From CAZCZU01 sp964503475 (GTDB taxonomy: Bacteria > Pseudomonadota > Zetaproteobacteria > Mariprofundales > Mariprofundaceae), in contig CAZCZU010000013.1 of assembly GCA_964503475.1 (NCBI GenBank), positions 1-57,365 on the forward strand: 57,365 bases of DNA. The letters run 5' to 3'. Positions within the stretch are counted from its first letter, which is position 1. The number at the start of each line of letters is the position of its first letter. This document shows positions 50,484 to 57,365 of the stretch, one piece after another. The notes below the pieces were generated by a model. That model was not told where the DNA came from, ran no database searches, and saw nothing but the letters and a program-made list of their open reading frames with translations. Both the position numbers and the translations under genes were made by a program.

Positions 50484-51262
50484 GGCTCACGCTTTTTTGG
50501 CTTTACCGCCCAGGCGAAGTAGTAGAAGCCGAGCCACTCGGCAATGCGGGTGCCGTCCAGCCACCACCAGAAACGCTGCGTCTTCTCCACCAGCCACACC
50601 TGGGCCGTGCGCAGGGCGCGAATGCGGTAGACCAGCGGCAGGTAGGGCGGCGCCACACCGGCCGGGAAGACGTGCGGGGCCACAAGCCCCGCCTCGACCA
50701 TCATGGCGCGGATCTGCTCGCAGTTGAAGCCGCGCTCGTAAAAACCTTCGTGCTTCTGGCCGAGCAGGCGCCGCTTCAGCTTGCCCAGCCCGTCCAGCGA
50801 GCGGAACAGCGAAAACTTCTTCGGCACGATATCGGAGTAGAAGACTCCGCCCGGCTTCAGCACACGCGCCATCTCCTGCACGATCGGGGCAGGATCCTCG
50901 AAATGCTCGAGCAGGCCGGTGGAGAGCACAACATCGAAGCTGTTGTCGGCAAACGGCAGGCAGAAGGCATCGCCGGTCAGAAACTCGCCCGTCACCCCCA
51001 CCGAGGCATAGTTATGGCGCGCCTGCGGCACGGCGAGCTCGGAGCGATCCATACCGACCGTGCGGTAACCCAGCTGCGCCAGATGGCAGGAGAGGCGGGC
51101 GGAACCGGCCCCGACCTCCAGCGTCAACCCGCCCTTCTCCGGCAGGATACCGCGCAGGTAGCGCAGCTTGGCCAGGTCCATGACCCGGCTGATGGTGCGC
51201 TCGGTCAGCGTCAGGTTGTCGCCATGCCAGTAATTATCCCAGAACTGATCCGACTGACTCAT
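50480..51262 (-). CDS. SAM-dependent methyltransferase (class I)
   Basis: A 260-residue Rossmann methyltransferase with motif I LEVGAGSARLSCHL, DSFDVVLSTGLLEHF (motif post I/II) and EMARVLKPGGVFYSD (motif III). The C-terminal ~70 residues are rich in aromatic residues (RFWWWLDG) and may contact membrane or substrate. Start ATG overlaps the stop of the upstream methyltransferase (ATGA). Probably methylates a glycan residue or the lipid-linked intermediate; target unknown. Confidence 0.88.
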   Translation of the reverse strand: MSQSDQFWDNYWHGDNLTLTERTISRVMDLAKLRYLRGILPEKGGLTLEVGAGSARLSCHLAQLGYRTVGMDRSELAVPQARHNYASVGVTGEFLTGDAFCLPFADNSFDVVLSTGLLEHFEDPAPIVQEMARVLKPGGVFYSDIVPKKFSLFRSLDGLGKLKRRLLGQKHEGFYERGFNCEQIRAMMVEAGLVAPHVFPAGVAPPYLPLVYRIRALRTAQVWLVEKTQRFWWWLDGTRIAEWLGFYYFAWAVKPKKREP

Positions 51263-51963
51263 GCTGACTTTTCCCCCGGCTGCGGCTTGGTTTTGGTGAG
51301 CAGAAACTTGAAATCGGGCGAGCGAGCGCCCAGCTCGAAGCGCTCGCGCAGGCGCCAGTAAAGGCCGGCCAGCCACCCTTTCAGCCCGCGCCTGTCCGTC
51401 AGGTCCGATTCATAGATTCGCACCGGCTTAAGCCCCGCCCGGCGGAACATGTCCAGCCAGTAGGCCAGCGGCTGCACATTGACGTGGGTCGGGTCCAGCG
51501 TGGCATTGGGATGGCGGGGATGGCAGATCTTCAGGTAGAGGTGCCCGGCAGGCTCCAGCACCCGCCGCATCTCGCACAGCACCGGCAACGGCTCGGGCAG
51601 ATGCTCCATCAGATCGAGCGACACCACCAGATCGAAACTGTCGTCCCGATAGGGAAGCCCCTTCGCCGCATCGGAGACGCAGAGGCGCTGTGCCACGGCC
51701 GCTTCCGCCTTGCCGACGGCATAGAGGCTGATATCGGTACCGTAGGCCTGCATCCCCTCATCATTCAGTGCCTCGACCAGATAACCCTTGGCACAGCCGA
51801 CATCGAGCGCACGCTGTGCATGCAGGCGCTGCTGCAGAAAGCCTGTGGTACGCCGCATGACCGGATAGATCGATTCGCGGCTGTGCGGCGGCACGCCGCG
51901 CGAGCGCCCCTCAAAATAGTCCTCGTCGTAAAAGCCGGACGGATCCCGCTGTTCCTTCCCCAT
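51259..51963 (-). CDS. SAM-dependent methyltransferase (class I)
   Basis: A 234-residue protein starting with FYDEDYFEGRSRG, common in glycan-cluster methyltransferases. Motif I is ALDVGCAKGYLVEAL, followed by DSFDLVVSLDLMEHLPEP and MRRVLEPAGHLYLKICHP. It differs clearly from the downstream methyltransferase, so the two probably act on different positions. One- and four-base overlaps with neighbours. Confidence 0.9.
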   Translation of the reverse strand: MGKEQRDPSGFYDEDYFEGRSRGVPPHSRESIYPVMRRTTGFLQQRLHAQRALDVGCAKGYLVEALNDEGMQAYGTDISLYAVGKAEAAVAQRLCVSDAAKGLPYRDDSFDLVVSLDLMEHLPEPLPVLCEMRRVLEPAGHLYLKICHPRHPNATLDPTHVNVQPLAYWLDMFRRAGLKPVRIYESDLTDRRGLKGWLAGLYWRLRERFELGARSPDFKFLLTKTKPQPGEKSA

Positions 51964-53090
51964 TATCTTCCAACCTCATGCAGCAGCGCCGACAACTGCT
52001 CTGCCGACTGCCGCCACGAAAAACGTTCGGCCTGTTTGAAGCCCGCCTCGCGCAGCTCCCCCCGGAACTCCTTCTCACGCGAGAGGCGCATCATAGCATC
52101 CGCCATCGCCTGATCATCGTGAGGATCGACGATGATACCGGCCTCCCCCGCCACCTCCGGCAATGCTCCGCCGCTGGTAGTAATCACCGGTGCGCCGCAG
52201 GCCATCGCTTCCAGCACCGGAAAGCCGAACCCTTCATAAAATGAGGGAAAGAGAAAGCCATTTGCGCCCGAATAGAGATGCGGCAGATCGGCATCCGGCA
52301 CGAAGCCCGGCAGGATCACGGCATCACGGGCCGGGCTCTGCTCCAGCAGTTCAAGCACCTTGCCGCCCCAGCGATGGCCGCCGGCCAGCACCAGCCGCTC
52401 CTCGCCACCGGCCGCACGGAAACGCTCGAAGGCACGCAGCATGGTGGCGACATTCTTGTGCGGACCCAGTGAGCCAATGTAGAGGAAATAGGGGGTCTCG
52501 ATGCCGTAACGCTTGCGGCACTCTGCCACCGCATCGGTTTCGGAGGGGCGGAACATCGCATCGCGCCCCGGATAGATGACCCGGATGCGTGCCTCATCCA
52601 CCCCCAGCAGCTCGACCAGATCGCGGCGACTGCACTCGGAGATCGCAATCACGGCATCCGAACGCTCGACCACCTGTGCCAGGCGCTGCTCGAATGCCGC
52701 GTGATCGGGAAAGAGATTCGGCAGGCGCGACGGGATCATGTCGTAGACGATGGAGACTACCCGCCCCTTCGGCCAGTGCGGCGTGACCAGGCAGGTGGAG
52801 AGGAAGAGATCGAGCCCCTGCCAGAAGCGGCGCGGCAGCGGCCAAGCCATGCCGCGCGCCCAGACGGCATCGAGCAGCGAGTCGGGCACGGCCGTAGTAA
52901 ATACTGGCGCCAGCTCCTGAAGCGCCGGCAAGCCGGCATGGTGGCGCCAGCTGCGACGCACCAGCAGGCGATGCCCCTCATCGTCTCCAGCCTGGGCAAT
53001 CAGGGCACGAACCAGCGGCTCGACATAGCCGTGCACGCCGCCCTGCCCCATCATCGGTCCGGCATCGATGCCGATGGTCAGCCTATCCAT
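51963..53090 (-). CDS. GT4-family glycosyltransferase (mannosyltransferase-like)
   Basis: A 375-residue GT-B enzyme of the WbaZ/MtfB-like group. GIDAGPMMGQGGVHGYVEPLV opens the protein in two parts, SIVYDMIPSRLPNLF, AISECSRRDLVELLG, IYPGRDAMF, YIGSLGPHKNVATML and PSFYEGFGFPVLEAMACGAPV (both catalytic Glu) follow. GGGAG six bases before the ATG supports the start. First glycosyltransferase after the flippase. Confidence 0.92.
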   Translation of the reverse strand: MDRLTIGIDAGPMMGQGGVHGYVEPLVRALIAQAGDDEGHRLLVRRSWRHHAGLPALQELAPVFTTAVPDSLLDAVWARGMAWPLPRRFWQGLDLFLSTCLVTPHWPKGRVVSIVYDMIPSRLPNLFPDHAAFEQRLAQVVERSDAVIAISECSRRDLVELLGVDEARIRVIYPGRDAMFRPSETDAVAECRKRYGIETPYFLYIGSLGPHKNVATMLRAFERFRAAGGEERLVLAGGHRWGGKVLELLEQSPARDAVILPGFVPDADLPHLYSGANGFLFPSFYEGFGFPVLEAMACGAPVITTSGGALPEVAGEAGIIVDPHDDQAMADAMMRLSREKEFRGELREAGFKQAERFSWRQSAEQLSALLHEVGR

Positions 53091-53099
53091 CTCGTCTCC

Positions 53100-54527
53100 C
53101 TATTCCCGGCCACGCCCACCCAGGGCATCCCGCACCCAGCCGGTCACCGTGCCGATATCGCTCAGCGACACCATCCGGAACAGCATCAACAGGCCGAAAT
53201 AGAGGGCGAGTGCTGCCGCGGTCGCGGCAAGGCGATCCCAGGCCATCAATTCCAGCAACACCATGGCAGCCGCCACCATGGCCACACCGATCTTCGCGAC
53301 AGCCAGCACCGGGATTCGAATCGCGAGCCGGTGGTGCACCAGCAGGGCCGCCACGACCAGCAGGAAGATATCCGACGTCAGGCGGGCCACGGCCGCACCA
53401 TCGGCCCACCAGCGCGGGATGGCCCACCAGTTGATGGCGAGGTTGATCAGGGTAGCGCAGACCACCGCCACCAGCCACCAGCGCACCACGCCCTGCGCCT
53501 GCAGGGCGTGGCCCAGCGGCGCATAGACCCAGCGGGCGGCTACAGACCAGATCAGGATGGTCAGGGTAAAGCTGGCACCGCCGTACTCCTCGCCGAACAT
53601 CAGCACCAGCACCCAGTAGCTGAGTCCGCCAACGGCCAGCGCCATGGCTGGCCCCAGAATACCGACGGCACGCATCAGACGGGCGAAGGCGTGCGGCACT
53701 TCGCCATGCCCGACCTTGGACATGATCGGAAAGATGATGCCGGCCACGGTCATACCGACATAGAGGGTCACCGTCACCGGCTTGAAGGCGGCGTTGTAGA
53801 GACCGACCGCAGCCACCGAGGCCATCTGCCCGAGCAGAATCAGATCGAAGCTGCCGTAGAGGCCGGTAATGCTGCCGACCGCCCCGAACGGAATCGATTC
53901 CCGGAACAGGCGCCGCAGCGAATATCGCCGACCGCGCTTCGGCAGCCATGGCTTGGCCGCACGCCGGGCGATATACAGCGAGAGCAGCGAACCGACGATC
54001 TTGATCAGCAGAAAGCCCGCCACGCTGTTGAAAAAGATGGCCACAATCACCAGCAGCGGCAGCGTCACCACCGAGGAGAGCAGCTCCGCCGAGGCCACGC
54101 GATCGAAGCGCGAGTGCCCGCCGAGAATGGCGAGATAGGGCCAGCTCAAGGAGTTCAGAGCCAGTTGCATGGCTGCGATAAAGACATAGGCGAGCGGCAC
54201 CTGCTGGCTGGGCATCAGGGCGGCGAACCCCATGATCAGGCCGGTGACACCGAAGGCCAGCAGGACCTGGGCCACGAAGGCCGAACGGATGATGGCATCG
54301 CCCTCTTCCGACTCCTGGGCGATACGGCGTGTGACGACGGTGCTGACGCCCATGTTCGGCACCATGGCGAACAGGGCCGCCACCCCCAGGGCATAGGCGT
54401 AGGCACCGAGACCCTCGACCCCCAGGGAGCGGGCCACAATAATCGAGGAGAGCAGCGACGATGCGAAGCGGATACCGCGTGCACCGAGGAGCTGGATGGT
54501 CATTTTGCCAAGAGAGACACCGCTCAT
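53100..54527 (-). CDS. Wzx-like polysaccharide flippase (MOP superfamily)
   Basis: A 475-residue protein with 12-14 membrane helices across its length and the N-terminal segment GARGIRFASSLLSSIIVARSL typical of Wzx/RfbX-type exporters (IxxxR...ARxLG). Charged residues within helices and PFGAVGSITGLYGSFDLI repeat family patterns. It should flip the undecaprenyl-linked oligosaccharide to the periplasm. It is the first gene of the glycan cluster, 101 bases after recR; the spacer has no strong promoter I can see. Confidence 0.88.
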   Translation of the reverse strand: MSGVSLGKMTIQLLGARGIRFASSLLSSIIVARSLGVEGLGAYAYALGVAALFAMVPNMGVSTVVTRRIAQESEEGDAIIRSAFVAQVLLAFGVTGLIMGFAALMPSQQVPLAYVFIAAMQLALNSLSWPYLAILGGHSRFDRVASAELLSSVVTLPLLVIVAIFFNSVAGFLLIKIVGSLLSLYIARRAAKPWLPKRGRRYSLRRLFRESIPFGAVGSITGLYGSFDLILLGQMASVAAVGLYNAAFKPVTVTLYVGMTVAGIIFPIMSKVGHGEVPHAFARLMRAVGILGPAMALAVGGLSYWVLVLMFGEEYGGASFTLTILIWSVAARWVYAPLGHALQAQGVVRWWLVAVVCATLINLAINWWAIPRWWADGAAVARLTSDIFLLVVAALLVHHRLAIRIPVLAVAKIGVAMVAAAMVLLELMAWDRLAATAAALALYFGLLMLFRMVSLSDIGTVTGWVRDALGGRGRE

Positions 54528-54628
54528 CGCGACCTCGACATGGCGGACACCGGCGACGGAATCATCGCCGCGATCATGCCGTCACCGCCGGGCCGGCGCG
54601 TCCGGAAGTGATTCCGCCCGGCGTACGC

Positions 54629-55252
54629 TCAAGCCAGCTTCTCCCAGACCACGCGCTGATCCAGCGCCCGGGAGAGGGTGTATTCATCGAGATACTCGAG
54701 CTCGCCGCCCTCGGGCACGCCGCGCGAGATGCGCGAGATACGTACACTGGCATTGTCATAGCGGCGGGCCAGAAAATGGGCGGTCGCCTCACCGTCAACC
54801 GTGGCACTGGTCGCCAGGATCAGCTCCTGCACACCATCGGCCACCCGCTTGTCGAGCGAGGCAAGGCGCAGCTGTTCGGGGCCGATGCCGTCGATGGGGC
54901 TCAGGCGCCCGTGCAACACATGGTAGCGCCCCTGAAAAGAGCGACCGCGCTCCAGCATCAGCACATCGACGGGCTGCTCGACCACGCAGACCACATTGCC
55001 GTCCCGGCGCACATTGTCGCAGATGGCGCAATGCGAATGCTCGGCAAAGCAGCCGCAGCGCTCGCAAAAGCCCATCGCCTCGTGCAGCCCGGCCAGGGCC
55101 TCGGCCAGCTGCCCCACCTCGCCTGCCGGCCTGGCCAGCAGGTTCAGCCCCAGGCGCAGGGCAGTCTTGGGTCCGATACCGGGCAGACCGGAGAGCTGCT
55201 CCACCAGCCGGGCCAGCGGCACCGGCATACCCGGGATCAGGGCACTGCTCAA
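54629..55252 (-). CDS. recR: Recombination protein RecR
   Basis: A 207-residue RecFOR-pathway DNA repair protein. N-terminal helix-hairpin-helix GLPGIGPKTALRL, zinc finger CERCGCFAEHSHCAIC, and a Toprim domain with VVEQPVDVLML and LATSATVDGEATAHFL. The start appears to be TTG overlapping the ybaB stop; an ATG eight codons later is possible. Part of the standard dnaX-ybaB-recR operon. Confidence 0.97.
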   Translation of the reverse strand: MSSALIPGMPVPLARLVEQLSGLPGIGPKTALRLGLNLLARPAGEVGQLAEALAGLHEAMGFCERCGCFAEHSHCAICDNVRRDGNVVCVVEQPVDVLMLERGRSFQGRYHVLHGRLSPIDGIGPEQLRLASLDKRVADGVQELILATSATVDGEATAHFLARRYDNASVRISRISRGVPEGGELEYLDEYTLSRALDQRVVWEKLA

Positions 55253-55563
55253 AGGGAGAAGCCCGGCGGCAGCGGCATACCCGCCATCAGCTTCTGCTGC
55301 TCCGCTTTCGATTTCTCTTCCACGACCTGCAGCGCAGTATTGACGGCAGCGGCCACCATATCCTCGATCATCTCCTTGTCCTGATCGGCCCAGAGTGCAT
55401 CATCAATCGCGATACGGCGCACCACACGCTCACCGCTCATCGTCACCTTGACCATGCCGCCGCCGGACTCGCCGGTCACCTCAATGGCGGCCAGCTCCTC
55501 CTGCAGCTTCTGCATGTTCTCCTGCATCTTGCGGGCCTGCTGCATCATCTTGCCAATGTTCAT
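55249..55563 (-). CDS. ybaB: YbaB/EbfC nucleoid-associated protein
   Basis: A 104-residue DNA-binding dimer. KMMQQARKMQENMQKLQEEL at the N-terminus, GGGMVKVTMSGERVVRRIAI in the middle and KMEQQ-like KAEQQKLMAGMPLPPGF at the end match YbaB closely. Located between dnaX (44 bases upstream) and recR, as in most proteobacteria. Confidence 0.97.
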   Translation of the reverse strand: MNIGKMMQQARKMQENMQKLQEELAAIEVTGESGGGMVKVTMSGERVVRRIAIDDALWADQDKEMIEDMVAAAVNTALQVVEEKSKAEQQKLMAGMPLPPGFSL

Positions 55564-55607
55564 TCATTTACTCCTGATTGTGATTCGCTTGCGACCGGGC
55601 GCTGCGG

Positions 55608-57302
55608 CTATTCGCCGGCGGCTGGCCGTACGTCGCTGAGGCGGCAGTCCATCTCCTGCATCAGCTTCTGCACATGCGGATCATTTTCGGCATGCTCCCA
55701 CATGCGCCGTTTCTCATCAGCGGCCAGCCTCTCGCGCTCCTGCGACAGGCTCTCGCCCGCCGTCTGATCCTGCAGCGCCTCCCACATCACCTCACGCCCC
55801 AGCCACTCGGCAAACTCAAGGCGGTCATTCATGGCAATGGCGCGCTGCTGATGCTTGTCCAGCGCCAGGCGCACACGAGCGCCGTATTCGAGACAGACCA
55901 CATGATCGAGCATGGCCGCCACGCCGGGACGGATATCATGGTAACCGTTCACCGCATCCTGCCATTCGGCATAGCTGCCGGCCGTGCCGTTGCTTGCGCC
56001 TGAAGCCTGCTCATCCTGCTGCACGACTGCATCGGCAAGCGTTTCGCTCACCGGCGCATTTTCCGGCACCGCAACGGGGGCGCCCTGCACCGGCATGCCG
56101 GCCGGTTCTGCTGCCGGACGAACCTCCGCTGTCGGGCGTGTCTCTTCTGCCGCTGCCGGCGTCGCATCCATTGCCCGACCCTGCTGCGACCGTGACTGCT
56201 GTGTCCCATCGCCCTGCAATCCGGCCAGGTGGCAGAGGCGCATGGCAATCATCTCCACCCCGCGCTGTTCATCGACCAGCCCCAGGTCGCGCAGGCCATG
56301 GATCAACACCTGATAGCGCAGATCGAGTGCCGCCGGCGACCAGCAATCGCGTGCCTGCTGCAGCCACTGCCGCTCTTCCGGCACGGCATCCTCGGCCAGT
56401 AACGCATCATCGACCAGCACGCAGGCCAGTTGATGCCACAGCTCACTCAGGGCAATGAGCAACCCGCGCGGTGCATGCCCGCGCAGCATCGCCTCGCGCA
56501 CAGTTGCCACGGCAGCCGCTGCATCACCGGCAGCAATCGCTTCCGAGAGATTGCGCACCGCCTCCGGCCCGATCAGCCCCAACGCCTGTTGCACATGGGC
56601 CATCTCCATCGCATCGCCCGAATAGGCGAGCACGCGTTCCGTCAGCGACAGGGCATCGCGCACGCTGCCATCGGCAGCGCGGGCAATCTGCAGCACCGCC
56701 GCATCCTCGGCTGTCACCGACTCCTGGCCGAGCACATAACCCAGATGCGATGAAATCTCATCCACGCCAAGCCTGCGCAGATCAAAACGCTGGCAGCGCG
56801 AACGCACCGTGATCGGCAGTTTTTCCACTTCGGTAGTCGCCAGAATGAACAACACCCGCTCGGGCGGCTCTTCCAGTGTTTTCAGCAACGCATTGAATGC
56901 GCTCTTGGAGAGCATGTGTGCCTCGTCGATGATGTAGACCTTGCGTTTGAGCGTCGTCGGCGGATAACGCACACCATCGAGAATCTCGCGCACGTCATCG
57001 ACGCCGGTATGGCTCGCCGCATCCATCTCCTGCACATCGAGGCTGCTGCCGCCAGCGATGGCTCGGCACGCCTCGCACGCGCCGCACGGCTCTCCATGGT
57101 CGGGGGCCGCACAGTTGACCGCCATCGCCATCAGGCGGGCAATCGTCGTCTTGCCCACACCGCGAATACCGGTCAGCAGATAGGCATGGGCCAGGCTGTC
57201 GGAGGCCAGGGCATTGCGCAGCGTGCGCACCACCACATCCTGCCCGACCAGATCGGCAAAGCGTTTCGGCCGCCAGCGGCGGGCTAGGACAAGGTATGAC
57301 AT
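55608..57302 (-). CDS. dnaX: DNA polymerase III subunit gamma/tau
   Basis: A 564-residue clamp-loader ATPase. It begins SYLVLARRWRPKRFADLVGQ, with Walker A GIRGVGKTTIARLM, a four-cysteine zinc module (CAAPDHGEPCGACEAC), Walker B IDEAHMLSKSAFNALLKTLE, the SRC box TVRSRCQRFDLRRL and domain III. A low-complexity Pro/Ala linker (about residues 385-450) precedes the tau-type C-terminus. I find no A-rich slippery site that would give an E. coli-like gamma product. The ATG at 57302 matches the family N-terminus; the remaining 63 bases of the window show nothing recognisable. Confidence 0.96.
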   Translation of the reverse strand: MSYLVLARRWRPKRFADLVGQDVVVRTLRNALASDSLAHAYLLTGIRGVGKTTIARLMAMAVNCAAPDHGEPCGACEACRAIAGGSSLDVQEMDAASHTGVDDVREILDGVRYPPTTLKRKVYIIDEAHMLSKSAFNALLKTLEEPPERVLFILATTEVEKLPITVRSRCQRFDLRRLGVDEISSHLGYVLGQESVTAEDAAVLQIARAADGSVRDALSLTERVLAYSGDAMEMAHVQQALGLIGPEAVRNLSEAIAAGDAAAAVATVREAMLRGHAPRGLLIALSELWHQLACVLVDDALLAEDAVPEERQWLQQARDCWSPAALDLRYQVLIHGLRDLGLVDEQRGVEMIAMRLCHLAGLQGDGTQQSRSQQGRAMDATPAAAEETRPTAEVRPAAEPAGMPVQGAPVAVPENAPVSETLADAVVQQDEQASGASNGTAGSYAEWQDAVNGYHDIRPGVAAMLDHVVCLEYGARVRLALDKHQQRAIAMNDRLEFAEWLGREVMWEALQDQTAGESLSQERERLAADEKRRMWEHAENDPHVQKLMQEMDCRLSDVRPAAGE

Positions 57303-57365
57303 AGTGCTCAAGTGTACGGTCGGCAGACGCACATGCAATGCAGGCGACCAATAGCGCATTTGGGC

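Noticed and set aside
55608..57302. Programmed frameshift for a short gamma form of DnaX
   Set aside because: I found no A-rich slippery heptamer in the linker or C-terminal region.
57303..57365. Signal recognition particle RNA upstream of dnaX, as seen in some proteobacteria
   Set aside because: Only 63 bases remain and they do not show the SRP RNA tetraloop stem that I would expect.

Overview
The window reads as chromosomal DNA of a GC-rich (about 60 % by eye) Gram-negative proteobacterium. LapA/LapB, IHF-beta, BolA, YihY, a glycan flippase and the gene order pheA-hisC-tyrA-aroA-cmk-rpsA-ihfB all point there. The combination, plus a CHASE2 kinase, DUF1538 proteins and a Csp-like copper protein, makes me suspect a marine iron-oxidising type (Zetaproteobacteria), but that is a recollection-based guess and not proven by the sequence. 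I saw no tRNA, rRNA, CRISPR array, IS element or phage gene.

Layout. (1) 177-4263, plus strand: a compact phosphosignalling operon (CHASE2 Ser/Thr kinase, PP2C phosphatase, double-FHA protein) closed by a bidirectional terminator. (2) 16332 down to 4360, minus strand: a long run of nearly touching genes, DUF1538 pair - PII-like - CBS - pheA - hisC - tyrA - aroA - cmk - rpsA - ihfB - lapA - lapB - pyrF. It couples an uncharacterised membrane module to aromatic amino-acid synthesis, translation and envelope genes. (3) 21468 down to 16516, minus: adenylate cyclase - TPR lipoprotein - ispG - hisS. (4) 21707-26345, mostly plus: yhbY, bolA, yihY-like, an M24 peptidase and a protein with two cyclic-nucleotide-binding domains, plus a lone response regulator on minus. 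(5) 26349-31389: MscS channel and a UPF0104 membrane protein (minus), diverging from a GT39 glycosyltransferase, a dolichol-phosphate-mannose-synthase-like GT2 and a Tat-exported Csp-like copper storage protein (plus). (6) 31463-32047: a low-GC orphan membrane protein. (7) 57302 down to 32140, minus: dnaX-ybaB-recR, then about 19 kb of surface-glycan genes, then yggS-proC-yggT-yggU.

The glycan locus (about 34202-54527) has a WecA/MraY-type initiating transferase, nine glycosyltransferases, a DegT aminotransferase, a PIG-L deacetylase, a WbqC-like protein, an exported PHP-like protein with an internal membrane hairpin, an AsnB-like amidotransferase, a sulfotransferase, two methyltransferases and a Wzx-type flippase. 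Most junctions overlap by 1-11 bases, so it looks like one translationally coupled unit lodged inside a housekeeping operon. No Wzy polymerase, chain-length regulator, export pore or ligase is present in the window. The product may therefore be a single lipid-linked oligosaccharide unit, or a polymer finished by genes elsewhere.

The parts I would look at first are the DUF1538/PII-like/CBS module (13-16 kb), the glycan locus with its sulfotransferase and PHP-like protein, the kinase/phosphatase/FHA operon, and the possible local cAMP circuit (cyclase at 20-21 kb, double cNMP-binding protein at 25.5 kb with a CRP-like palindrome at its promoter).
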